Assembly (NCBI GenBank): GCA_010671975.1
Contig: JAAHIA010000210.1
Location: 1 to 8,558 of the forward strand
Direction of reading: 5' to 3'
DNA: 8,558 nt
From: Leptolyngbya sp. SIO4C1
Lineage (GTDB): Bacteria; Cyanobacteriota; Cyanobacteriia; Phormidesmidales; Phormidesmidaceae
Positions within the stretch are counted from its first letter, which is position 1; each line of letters starts with the position of its first letter. Of this stretch, positions 1-6,273 are shown in pieces. The notes below the pieces were generated by a model. It was given only the letters and a program-made list of their open reading frames with translations, was not told the origin of the DNA and searched no databases. The translations under genes were made by a program, and so were the position numbers.

Positions 1-1
1 T

Positions 2-103
2 CCGCTCTCTGGCGTGCTGCTGCTCAACGTGATATATGCTCTGGTCTACACGCTGCTGCTGCTGCTGATTGCCGTCAGTATTTTTGCCAGGCGACAGTTC
101 TAG
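2..103 (+). CDS. C-terminal end of a membrane protein, probably an ABC-2 type transporter permease (partial)
   Basis: Only the last 33 codons are in the window; the gene begins upstream of base 1 and stops at TAG 101-103. The visible peptide is one long hydrophobic stretch (LVYTLLLLLIAVSIFA) closed by a short basic tail, ARRQF. A final membrane helix ending in a small Arg/Arg/Gln/Phe cytoplasmic tail is common in ABC-2 type permeases, the membrane subunits of ABC exporters, and this is the best guess from memory of that family. The reading frame and membrane segment are seen directly. The family is an inference from a short fragment, and another polytopic membrane protein is possible. No terminator hairpin follows the stop; the 72 nt to the next gene contain only a weak promoter candidate. 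Confidence 0.45.
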   Translation, partial: PLSGVLLLNVIYALVYTLLLLLIAVSIFARRQF

Positions 104-135
104 GAAGTTTTAGGAAGGCAGATTTTTCTTCTCGC

Positions 136-141
136 TACAAT
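136..141 (+). promoter_or_regulatory. Candidate -10 box (TACAAT) for larE
   Basis: TACAAT matches the bacterial -10 consensus TATAAT at five of six positions and lies 34 nt before the larE ATG, which would give a leader of roughly 28 nt. No good -35 hexamer sits 16-18 nt upstream, so this is only a candidate. The leader before the ATG is pyrimidine-rich and has no Shine-Dalgarno sequence, which is common in cyanobacterial genes. Confidence 0.3.
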
Positions 142-175
142 CACAGTAGACAACCCCCTTATTTCTTCCTAACTC

Positions 176-991
176 ATGCCTACTGACAAACTTGCGCAGC
201 TCCAAGCTCTCTTCACCCAGATGGATCGAGCGCTGATTGCCTACTCTGGCGGCATTGACAGTACGCTGGTGGCAAAAGTTGCCTACGATAGGCTGGGCGA
301 TCGCGCGCTGGCGGTGACGGCTGAGTCGCCGTCGCTGATGCTAGAAGACTTTGAAGATGCGAAGGTACAGGCACAGCAGATAGGCATTGCCCATCGGGTC
401 GTGCAGACGCATGAGATGGACAATCCGAACTATACGTCAAATCCGGCTAATCGCTGCTACTTCTGCAAGAGCGAGCTGCACGATACGCTAAAGCCGCTAG
501 CGCTCGCAGAGGGCTATCCCTACGTGGTAGACGGACTCAATGCTGACGACCTGCAGGACTATCGCCCCGGCATTCAGGCTGCCAAAGAGCGCGGCGTGCG
601 ATCGCCCCTTGCCGAAGTTGGCATTAGCAAACTAGAGGTGCGGGAGCTGTCTAAGCAGCTGGGCCTACCCTGGTGGGATAAGCCCTCACAGCCCTGTCTC
701 AGCTCGCGCTTTCCGTATGGCGAGCTGATTACAGCTGAGAAACTGCACCGAGTCGGTCGCTGTGAGCGCTATTTGCGCAGCTTGGGCCTAAAAAATTTGC
801 GGGTACGCTCGGACAGTGACACGGCAAGAATTGAGCTGCCGCCGGCACAGATTAAAGACTTTGTCATGCACACCGATCTAGACGCGCTAGTAGCCGCCTT
901 TCAAGCCTACGGCTTTACCTATGTGACGCTTGACCTTGAAGGCTATCGCAGCGGTAAGCTCAACCGAGTGTTAGAAACAGCTGCAGGATAG
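176..991 (+). CDS. larE: LarE, ATP-dependent sulfur transferase of nickel-pincer cofactor synthesis (three-cysteine type)
   Basis: LarE adenylates the carboxylates of the pyridinium dicarboxylate intermediate made by LarB and replaces them with thiocarboxylates, before LarC inserts nickel to give the cofactor of lactate racemase LarA and related enzymes. It acts in the cytoplasm. The 271-residue protein has the family's usual length. The PP-loop ATP site SGGIDS is at residues 24-29; DGLNADD (119-125) with DYRPG (128-132), RSPLAE (142-147) and SSRFPYG (176-182) are further family hallmarks. Cys94 and Cys97 (NRCYFCK) and Cys174 (QPCLSSR) are all present. Lactobacillus LarE has only the last of these and sacrifices its sulfur, while three-cysteine LarE proteins are reported to carry a [4Fe-4S] cluster and work catalytically. 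ATG 176 is the first start in the frame and sits a normal distance before the PP-loop. No larA, larB or larC lies in the window, so the target enzyme is not shown here. The older label 'NAD/GMP synthase-like PP-loop protein' would describe the same protein. Confidence 0.9.
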   Translation: MPTDKLAQLQALFTQMDRALIAYSGGIDSTLVAKVAYDRLGDRALAVTAESPSLMLEDFEDAKVQAQQIGIAHRVVQTHEMDNPNYTSNPANRCYFCKSELHDTLKPLALAEGYPYVVDGLNADDLQDYRPGIQAAKERGVRSPLAEVGISKLEVRELSKQLGLPWWDKPSQPCLSSRFPYGELITAEKLHRVGRCERYLRSLGLKNLRVRSDSDTARIELPPAQIKDFVMHTDLDALVAAFQAYGFTYVTLDLEGYRSGKLNRVLETAAG

Positions 992-1018
992 ACGAAAATT
1001 CGATACGTTACTGGAGAG

Positions 1019-1040
1019 GCGCTCACGGATTGCTGAGCGC
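1019..1040 (+). repeat. Inverted repeat between larE and glk (GCGCTCA-8 nt-TGAGCGC)
   Basis: Two perfect 7-base arms (1019-1025 and 1034-1040) flank an 8-nt loop, 28 nt after the larE stop and 63 nt before the glk ATG. In RNA this would form a GC-rich stem-loop. No run of T follows, so it is not a standard intrinsic terminator. It could slow 3' decay of larE RNA, act in the glk leader, or be an operator. Confidence 0.45.
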
Positions 1041-1103
1041 AGCAGGCGCGCTAGCTTGAAGCCATCGGCGCACGAGATTCGATTTAAAGAGCAGGATATA
1101 GCA

Positions 1104-2171
1104 ATGATTCAACTGTTGGCAGGCGATATTGGCGGCACCAAGACCATTCTGCGGCTAGTTCAGGCAGACGGTGACGATCTGCAGCACTGTGCAGCCCGCG
1201 ATGTGCGCTTAGAGACGCTGCACGAAGGGCGCTTTGCCAGCAGCGAATTTTCTGATTTGGTGCCGCTGGTGCAGCAGTTTCTCACTGCGGCAAAAGACCG
1301 AGTATCGGCCGTCGAGCCGCGCTCGGCCTGCTTTGCGATCGCGGGGCCGGTGACTGAAAATACCTCACAGCTGACGAATTTAGCCTGGTCGCTCAGCGGC
1401 GAGCGACTCGCTATGGAGCTGCACCTTGAGCAAGTGCAGCTGATTAATGACTTTGAAGCGATTGGCTACGGCGTGCTCGGGCTTGAGGACAACGATTTCT
1501 ACACGCTGCAGACAGGTCAGCTCAATGATACGGCACCGATTGCTATCATCGGCGCGGGGACCGGCCTCGGCCAAGGCTTTTTAATCAACACCGACGGGCG
1601 CTACTACGTTTTTCCGTCTGAAGGCGGCCATGCTGACTTTGCCCCCCGCTCTGAGATTGAGTTTCAGCTGCTGCGATACCTGCTTGACAAGCATACGATT
1701 GCGCGGGTGTCAGCTGAGCGGGTCGTCTCTGGGCAGGGCATTGTGTCTATCTACCAATTTTTACGCGATCGCAAATTTGCGACCGAAACAGAGGCGCTCT
1801 CCCAAACCATTCGCAACTGGGAGCAGCAGGCTGGTCAGCGCACAGCCGAACTGCCCGACCCGGCAGCGGCAATTTCACAGGCGGCCCTAGTCGGGCATGA
1901 TCCGCTGGCGGCAGAAACCATGTCGCTGTTTATTGGGGCCTATGGCGCCGAGGCTGGCAATCTAGCGATTAAGCTGCTGCCGTTTGGCGGTCTCTATGTC
2001 GCAGGCGGTGTTGCAGCCAAAAATATTCAGCTGATCAAGTCAGGCAAATTTATGCAGGCTTTTAATGACAAAGGGCGAATGCGGCCGCTGCTAGAGAAAA
2101 TTTCGGTGCGAGTGGTGATGAACCAGAGCGTTGGCCTGATTGGAGCCGCGCTGCGAGCAACGCGGCTGTAG
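1104..2171 (+). CDS. glk: Glucokinase, E. coli Glk type
   Basis: Phosphorylates glucose to glucose 6-phosphate with ATP in the cytoplasm, the entry step for free glucose into glycolysis, the oxidative pentose phosphate pathway and glycogen metabolism. From ATG 1104 the protein is 355 residues, typical of cyanobacterial Glk. Visible motifs: phosphate-1 loop GDIGGTKT (7-14); TNLAW (91-95); NDFEA (115-119) with catalytic Asp116; phosphate-2 loop GAGTGLG (150-156); EGGHADFAP (173-181), whose Glu and His bind glucose in E. coli Glk; AERVVSG (204-210) with the further sugar-binding Glu205; and an adenosine-site segment GGLYVAGGVAA near the C-terminus. These place it in the E. coli Glk family rather than the ROK kinases. 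ATG 1104 is chosen because AGGA at 1093-1096 is a well-spaced ribosome site (7 nt) and MIQLLAGDIGGT matches the usual N-terminus. A TTG at 1056 would add 16 unconserved residues. It follows larE after 112 nt on the same strand; co-transcription is possible but not shown. Confidence 0.95.
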   Translation: MIQLLAGDIGGTKTILRLVQADGDDLQHCAARDVRLETLHEGRFASSEFSDLVPLVQQFLTAAKDRVSAVEPRSACFAIAGPVTENTSQLTNLAWSLSGERLAMELHLEQVQLINDFEAIGYGVLGLEDNDFYTLQTGQLNDTAPIAIIGAGTGLGQGFLINTDGRYYVFPSEGGHADFAPRSEIEFQLLRYLLDKHTIARVSAERVVSGQGIVSIYQFLRDRKFATETEALSQTIRNWEQQAGQRTAELPDPAAAISQAALVGHDPLAAETMSLFIGAYGAEAGNLAIKLLPFGGLYVAGGVAAKNIQLIKSGKFMQAFNDKGRMRPLLEKISVRVVMNQSVGLIGAALRATRL

Positions 2172-2231
2172 ACGCTAATCGCTAGAATGGAACCGGTAAA
2201 ATTTGACGGCTAGCGAAGTCGCTGAAGAGAC

Positions 2232-2996
2232 ATGGCAGGTCATAGCAAGTGGGCCAATATTAAGCGCCAAAAAGCCCGCGTTGATGAGAAAAAAGGCAAA
2301 GTGTTTGCCAAGCTGTCGCGCGAGATTATTGTGGCAGCGAAGCAGGGTACCGACCCGGCCGGCAATTTTCAGCTGCGCACGGCGATCGAGAAAGCCAAAG
2401 CTGCCGGCGTACCGAATGACAATATTGACCGCGCGATCGCTAAAGGATCGGGGCAGCTGGGCAGCGACGACGATGCCTATGAGGCGATTCGCTATGAGGG
2501 CTACGGCGCGGGCGGCGTAGCCGTGCTGATTGAGGCGCTGACCGACAATCGCAATCGCACAGCCGCCGATCTGCGCTCGGCCTTTAGCAAAAATGGTGGC
2601 AACCTCGGTGAAACCGGCTGCGTTGGCTGGATGTTTGAGCAAAAAGGCGTGGTGGTGCTGGCGGGGCAGCTAGAGGAAGAGGCGCTGCTAGAAACGGCTT
2701 TAGAAGGCGGAGCAGAATCTTACGAGCTAACCGAAATCGAGGAAGAGATGCCGGGGGCCGAAGTGTTTGGCGCACCGACTGACTTAGAAGCGCTGAGCGA
2801 GGCGCTCAAGGCCGCCGGCTACGACGTGCGTGAGGTTGAGCTGCGCTGGATTCCGAGCAACTTTGTCGATGTCAGCGACAGCGACCAGGCCAGGGCGTTG
2901 CTCAAAATGATGGAGGCGCTCGACGATCTCGACGATGTGCAGTCGGTGACGGCAAATTTTGACCTGGCCGATGAGGTGATGGCGGTGATGGCCTGA
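2232..2996 (+). CDS. yebC: YebC/PmpR (TACO1) family protein
   Basis: YebC proteins were long annotated as DNA-binding transcription regulators. More recent work on bacterial YebC and mitochondrial TACO1 points to a ribosome-linked role in easing stalls at proline-rich stretches. The protein is 254 residues, normal for the family. Signature segments are the universal N-terminus MAGHSKWANIK (1-11), the basic KARVDEKKGK region (14-23), GVPNDNIDRAI (59-69), YEGYGAGGVA (88-97; many members have Pro where this has Ala93), GGNLGETGCVGWMF (122-135), an acidic domain around 148-190, and DDVQSVTANF (234-243) near the end. The N-terminal signature fixes the start at ATG 2232. The purine stretch GAAGAGA at 2224-2230 is unusually close to the ATG to serve as a ribosome site. 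The gene begins 60 nt after glk; TAGAAT at 2183-2188 resembles a -10 box but has no matching -35, so readthrough from glk is plausible. Confidence 0.95.
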   Translation: MAGHSKWANIKRQKARVDEKKGKVFAKLSREIIVAAKQGTDPAGNFQLRTAIEKAKAAGVPNDNIDRAIAKGSGQLGSDDDAYEAIRYEGYGAGGVAVLIEALTDNRNRTAADLRSAFSKNGGNLGETGCVGWMFEQKGVVVLAGQLEEEALLETALEGGAESYELTEIEEEMPGAEVFGAPTDLEALSEALKAAGYDVREVELRWIPSNFVDVSDSDQARALLKMMEALDDLDDVQSVTANFDLADEVMAVMA

Positions 2997-3039
2997 TTGC
3001 TCAGCGGCTTTTATCGCGTCAGAATAGAAATAGGGCAGG

Positions 3040-3050
3040 GTGAAATTCAC
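3040..3050. repeat. 11-bp palindrome GTGAA-A-TTCAC before the UbiH-like gene
   Basis: A perfect 5-base palindrome around a central A lies 11 nt before the hydroxylase ATG and immediately upstream of its AGGGA ribosome site (3054-3058). Its symmetry suits a dimeric DNA-binding protein. The arms are short, so it could be chance. The 65-nt gap after yebC holds nothing else clear. Confidence 0.25.
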
Positions 3051-3061
3051 GTTAGGGATTT

Positions 3062-4300
3062 ATGGCAACAATCGCTCAAATGCGTCCAGCTTCTTTGCAG
3101 CCGTCGGTTCACACGTTTGATGTGGCGATTGTGGGCGGCGGCATTGTCGGGCTGACGCTGGCCTGTGCGCTGCGCGATAGCGGCCTTTCAGCCGTGGTGA
3201 TTGAGGCGCAGACGCCGGCGCAGACGGCAGCGCGGCAGCGGGCCTATGCTTTTTCACCGATGTCGGCGCGCATTTTTCAGTCGCTAGGACTTTGGGAGCA
3301 GGTTGAGCCAAAGATCACGCATTTTCAGCGAGTGCGCATGTCGGATGCTGACTGCCCACAGGTGGTCAATTTTCGCACTCAGGATGTCCCTACAACACCG
3401 GGCGGCGCGGTCTACTACGGGGCAGAGCACCCAGTGCTAATGCAGGCGCTGCAGGCCGGCCTGCGACAGGCTAACGCTATCGACTGCTGGTATGAAACCA
3501 GGCTGCAGCACATTCAAACCGGGGCCGAGACGGCTGAGCTAGTTGTCGAGCGAGCCGGGCAGTTGCAGCGCATTCGGGCACAGCTGCTGGTGGGGGCAGA
3601 CGGGGCGCGATCGCAGGTGCGCGCCCATGGCAATATTGAAACGCTGGGCTGGCAATATTGGCAGTCCTGCATCACAACCGTTTTGCAGCCAGAGAAGTCG
3701 CACCAAAATACGGCCTACGAAAAGTTTTGGCCCAGCGGCCCGTTTGCGATTCTGCCGATCTCCAACAACCGCTGCCAGATTGTTTGGACTGTGCCCCACG
3801 CTGAAGCAAAAGCGCTGCTAGCGCTGCCGAGAGAACAGTTTATGACGGAGCTGAAGCGCCGCTATGGCAGCGAGATGGGTGATATCACGATGCTCAGCGA
3901 GCCGCTGATGTTTCCGGTACGGCTGATGCAGAGTCAGGCCTATGTCAGGCCGCGTCTAGCGCTGATTGGCGATGCGGCCCACTGCTGCCACCCGGTAGGC
4001 GGGCAGGGGTTAAATATGGGTATTCGCGATGCGATGGCCCTAGCTCAGGTGCTCAAACGCTCCAGCGGACGCGATCTAGGCGATCTGAAACTGCTCAAGC
4101 GCTACGAACGCTGGCGCCGTACCGAAAACTGGATCATTCTTGGCCTGACCGATACGCTCAATCGCACCTTTTCTAATCAGATTTGGCTGCTGCAAGGGCT
4201 GCGCCGCAGCGGCTTTTGGCTGATGGATCATGCCCCCTGGCTGAAGCGGCTAGCGCTGCGGATCATGACTGGCTTTTTCGGTCGCTACCCAGTGCGGTGA
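3062..4300 (+). CDS. FAD-dependent hydroxylase of the UbiH/UbiF/VisC/COQ6 family
   Basis: A class A flavoprotein monooxygenase that would use NAD(P)H and O2 to hydroxylate an aromatic ring; relatives hydroxylate the ubiquinone ring. Cyanobacteria make plastoquinone instead of ubiquinone, so a prenylquinone hydroxylation step is the likely but unproved role. The 412-residue protein has the three family fingerprints: N-terminal dinucleotide fold DVAIVGGGIVGL (20-31) with acidic Glu48 ending the second strand; GADGARS (178-184), the DG motif; and LIGDAAHCCHPVGGQG (301-316), the GD motif contacting the FAD ribityl chain, followed by LNMGIRDA. RQRAYAFSP (58-66) is also typical. The C-terminal 40 residues are rich in Trp, Phe and Leu and may touch the membrane. 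ATG 3062 has AGGGA 3 nt upstream (3054-3058), somewhat close; ATG 3080 is the alternative. Its stop lies 5 nt from the stop of the opposing LysR gene. Confidence 0.88.
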   Translation: MATIAQMRPASLQPSVHTFDVAIVGGGIVGLTLACALRDSGLSAVVIEAQTPAQTAARQRAYAFSPMSARIFQSLGLWEQVEPKITHFQRVRMSDADCPQVVNFRTQDVPTTPGGAVYYGAEHPVLMQALQAGLRQANAIDCWYETRLQHIQTGAETAELVVERAGQLQRIRAQLLVGADGARSQVRAHGNIETLGWQYWQSCITTVLQPEKSHQNTAYEKFWPSGPFAILPISNNRCQIVWTVPHAEAKALLALPREQFMTELKRRYGSEMGDITMLSEPLMFPVRLMQSQAYVRPRLALIGDAAHCCHPVGGQGLNMGIRDAMALAQVLKRSSGRDLGDLKLLKRYERWRRTENWIILGLTDTLNRTFSNQIWLLQGLRRSGFWLMDHAPWLKRLALRIMTGFFGRYPVR

Positions 4301-4305
4301 AAAAT

Positions 4306-5217
4306 CTACTCAATTCCAGAAATTTCAGAGACGGCTACCTTCAGCGATTGCAAAAATCGGCGCAGCCTGAGAGGACGGTGTCGTCCCGGTAGGTAGGCCG
4401 CCTGAATGGTTAGCCTAGGTGCTTGCCAGCCTGGCAGTAAATCAATCAGCCGCTGCTGCTGTAAATCGCTTTCGATCAACCAGCGCGGCATCACCGAAAA
4501 GCCCAGTCCCGCGAGCGTCGCTCGATGTAGCGCGAAGATGTTGTTGGTCGCCATGCGCACGACTGGCGATAGCGTAGCCGCTCTGCCACTCAGATGGGTT
4601 AGCGGAATATGACCGCCTTCAAACGGGTCGAGAGCAACGCAGGGCAACTGCTGCGCAGCCGCAGGCGTCTTTGGCTTACTTGCAGCTGTAATCAGCTTAG
4701 GTGCCGCAACCACAATGCGCTCAACCTGGCCTAGCGGCTCTACTCTTAGTGACTCGTCGGAAATGTCACCGACTTTAATCCAGCAGTCGCACCCCGTTTC
4801 TGTAAACCGAATAGTGTGATCTGCTAGCTGCCATGATAGAGAAACTAGCGGATACTGCTGCTGAAACTGCAGCGCTAGCTCGGCTAGATAGACCTGGCCT
4901 AGCGCAACTGGCGCAATCACTTTCAGCCGACCTCGTACTGTATCCTCAGATGCGATGTGCTTCTCTTCTAGTGCTTCCCACTCATCTAGCAGGCGACGCG
5001 CATCTAGCAGTAGCTCAGCGCCTGCCTCCGTGAGCGACAAGGTATGAGTCGTGCGGTGCATCAGCTGAGCGTTGAATCGCGACTCTAGCTCGACTAGCTG
5101 ACGGCTGACCGACGGCTGCGACAGCCCCAAATTGCGTGCAGCAGCGCTAATGCTGCCAGCATCAGCAATTCGTACAAAGGTCTGTAGCAGAGTCAGTCGA
5201 TCCAGGGATTTGCTCAT
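4306..5217 (-). CDS. LysR-type transcriptional regulator
   Basis: A 303-residue LysR family regulator, the normal length. Residues 6-64 form the winged helix-turn-helix, with the recognition region AARNLGLSQPSVSRQLVELE (26-45) and the usual SLTEAGAELL turn (61-70). A linker helix (72-90) leads into the periplasmic-binding-protein-like effector domain (about 95-293), which opens with GRLKVIAPVALG and carries an NIFALHRATLAGLGFSVMP segment (226-243) typical of the CrgA/DmlR-like subgroup. The effector is unknown. It is transcribed away from the aldo/keto reductase, with 67 bp between the two starts; that layout usually means the regulator controls the neighbour and itself from the shared region. 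Its 3' end abuts the UbiH-like gene with no room for a separate terminator. ATG 5217 is the first start in the frame and sits right before the helix-turn-helix domain. Confidence 0.93.
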   Translation of the reverse strand: MSKSLDRLTLLQTFVRIADAGSISAAARNLGLSQPSVSRQLVELESRFNAQLMHRTTHTLSLTEAGAELLLDARRLLDEWEALEEKHIASEDTVRGRLKVIAPVALGQVYLAELALQFQQQYPLVSLSWQLADHTIRFTETGCDCWIKVGDISDESLRVEPLGQVERIVVAAPKLITAASKPKTPAAAQQLPCVALDPFEGGHIPLTHLSGRAATLSPVVRMATNNIFALHRATLAGLGFSVMPRWLIESDLQQQRLIDLLPGWQAPRLTIQAAYLPGRHRPLRLRRFLQSLKVAVSEISGIE

Positions 5218-5226
5218 ACTTTATAT

Positions 5227-5241
5227 AAATATCTACTATTT
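5227..5241. promoter_or_regulatory. Candidate LysR-type operator (AAATA-N5-TATTT) in the divergent region
   Basis: A perfect 5-base inverted repeat with a 5-base centre lies in the AT-rich 67-bp region between the LysR gene (start 5217) and the reductase, 9 bp from the regulator's start codon. LysR proteins bind AT-rich, interrupted dyads of about 15 bp, often with a T-N11-A core; one T-N11-A (5226-5238) overlaps this repeat. In AT-rich DNA such cores are frequent, so location is the main support. Clear -35/-10 pairs for either gene could not be assigned. Confidence 0.4.
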
Positions 5242-5284
5242 GCGTTACTCGTCTACAAAATATCAGAGAAGTCTGTCACAGTTA

Positions 5285-6097
5285 ATGACAGAACAACAAA
5301 ACGGGTTGCAAACAGTGATGACAACTATTCAAAAAACATTTCGGCTCGGCGGCGAGGTTGAGGTAAATCGACTGGGCTATGGAGCCATGCGGCTGACCGG
5401 TCAGCCCGGCAATTTTGGTCCCTATCCTGACTGGGAGCAGGGCAAAGCGCTCTTGCAGCGAGCAGTGGAGCTCGGGGTGAATTTTTTTGACTCGGCTCGC
5501 TCCTATGGCCCTGAATGGGTCGATAAGCTGCTAGGTGAGGCGCTTCATTCATCAGCGTCACCGGTAGTGATTGCCACGAAAGGTGGGATCGATAAGCCAG
5601 CGCCCGGTCGCATTCAGGTGGATGGTTCATCGGCGACGCTGACGCAGCAGATTGACCAGGCGCTAATCAACTTAAAAGTGGAGCGCATTGACCTATTTCA
5701 GCTGCATCGCGTTGACCCAAATACGCCGATTGAAGTCTCTGTAGAGGCGCTGCAGCAGGCGCAGACAGCAGGCAAAATTCGTCTGATCGGCCTTTCTAAC
5801 GTCGATCGCTCACAGCTCGATCGGGCCTTGGCAATTGCGCCGATTGCCGCTGTACAGAATCGGTTTAATCAGGCAGAGCGCGATCAGGAGGCACTAGTAG
5901 ACTATACCGCTGAAAAAGGCATTGCCTTTATTCCATACGGACCGCTAGGGGCTAATCCGATGAAGCAAGGCGCAGCTCTTCCCGCTCAGTCCGCGCTCGC
6001 TTGGCTGCTGCAGCGTTCTCCTAATATTATCGTGATTCCTGGAACCACCTCTTTGGCCCATTTAGAAGAGAATGTCGCAGCTTGGAATCTAGTCTAA
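5285..6097 (+). CDS. Aldo/keto reductase resembling YdbC/PdxI (pyridoxal reductase group)
   Basis: An NAD(P)H-dependent (beta/alpha)8-barrel oxidoreductase reducing an aldehyde or ketone. From ATG 5285 it is 270 residues. The catalytic tetrad of the superfamily is complete: Asp69 (NFFDSA), Tyr74 (RSYGP), Lys99 (ATKGG) and His141 (QLHRVDP). NRLGYGAMRLTG (28-39), FIPYGPLGAN (215-224) and ALAWLLQRSPN (238-248) with IPGTTS (251-256) strongly recall E. coli YdbC, now called PdxI, which reduces pyridoxal; the substrate here is inferred only. ATG 5318 (259 residues) is an equally serious start, because MTTIQKTFRLGG aligns with the start of YdbC and the 11 codons before it are AT-rich. Neither start has a good ribosome site. 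A reading frame reaching back to 5132 is rejected because it runs through the LysR gene. The protein stops at NVAAWNLV, where relatives continue for about 18 more residues, so the C-terminus looks shortened. It probably belongs to the regulon of the divergent LysR protein. Confidence 0.88.
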   Translation: MTEQQNGLQTVMTTIQKTFRLGGEVEVNRLGYGAMRLTGQPGNFGPYPDWEQGKALLQRAVELGVNFFDSARSYGPEWVDKLLGEALHSSASPVVIATKGGIDKPAPGRIQVDGSSATLTQQIDQALINLKVERIDLFQLHRVDPNTPIEVSVEALQQAQTAGKIRLIGLSNVDRSQLDRALAIAPIAAVQNRFNQAERDQEALVDYTAEKGIAFIPYGPLGANPMKQGAALPAQSALAWLLQRSPNIIVIPGTTSLAHLEENVAAWNLV

Positions 6098-6107
6098 CGC
6101 TGAGCGT
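6097..6107. repeat. 11-bp palindrome ACGCT-G-AGCGT at the reductase stop codon
   Basis: A perfect 5-base palindrome with a single central G begins on the last base of the reductase stop codon. The one-base centre is too tight for an RNA hairpin of this size and no T-run follows, so it is not a terminator. It could be a protein-binding site or chance. A second perfect palindrome, TTTAATTAAA, lies at 6131-6140 in the same 83-nt gap. Confidence 0.25.
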
Positions 6108-6180
6108 CAACAGTCACATTTAGGCTCGATTTTAATTAAATGCCACAATTAGAAGTGAACATCTCTCTACGCTACGAAGC

Positions 6181-6273
6181 ATGGTTCAAACCACCGCCAT
6201 TTCTGAAAAAACAACGCTAAAGTATCTGCGCGAGCATTTTGATCTAGCGCGTACTGATGCACCTGACTTTTTC
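6181..6273 (+). pseudogene. Truncated remnant resembling the N-terminus of a cyanobacterial restriction-like protein
   Basis: An ATG at 6181 opens a 56-codon frame that ends at TAA 6349-6351. Its first 31 or so residues (MVQTTAIS, then LKYLREHFDLARTD, then APDFF) look like the conserved start of a family widespread in cyanobacteria, usually annotated as restriction endonuclease or type I restriction subunit R-like, which begins MVQT, then a TLRYL-x-FGL-type motif, then a D-x-x-FF motif. In complete members many more residues follow (over 150, from memory). Here the likeness stops at about 6273, exactly where the opposing pyk gene ends (its stop is 6274-6276). The remaining 26 codons are simply antisense to pyk. 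I therefore read it as a 5' fragment left by a deletion or rearrangement. Family resemblance is from memory and unsearched; a genuine 56-residue protein cannot be excluded. A weak GAAG (6176-6179) precedes the ATG. Confidence 0.5.

Noticed and set aside
101..117. Direct repeat TAGGAAG (101-107 and 111-117)
   Set aside because: A 7-bp repeat 10 bp apart with one copy overlapping a stop codon; too short and simple to claim a function.
1056..1103. TTG start adding 16 residues to glucokinase
   Set aside because: ATG 1104 has a well-spaced AGGA ribosome site and matches the family N-terminus; the added residues are not conserved-looking.
2175..2642. 155-codon open frame on the minus strand across yebC
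   Set aside because: It is fully antisense to a strongly conserved gene in GC-rich DNA where stop codons are rare; the predicted peptide shows no recognisable motif.
5132..5284. N-terminal extension of the reductase back to 5132
   Set aside because: It would overlap the LysR coding sequence and translate the AT-rich control region into a low-complexity Ile/Tyr stretch absent from the family.
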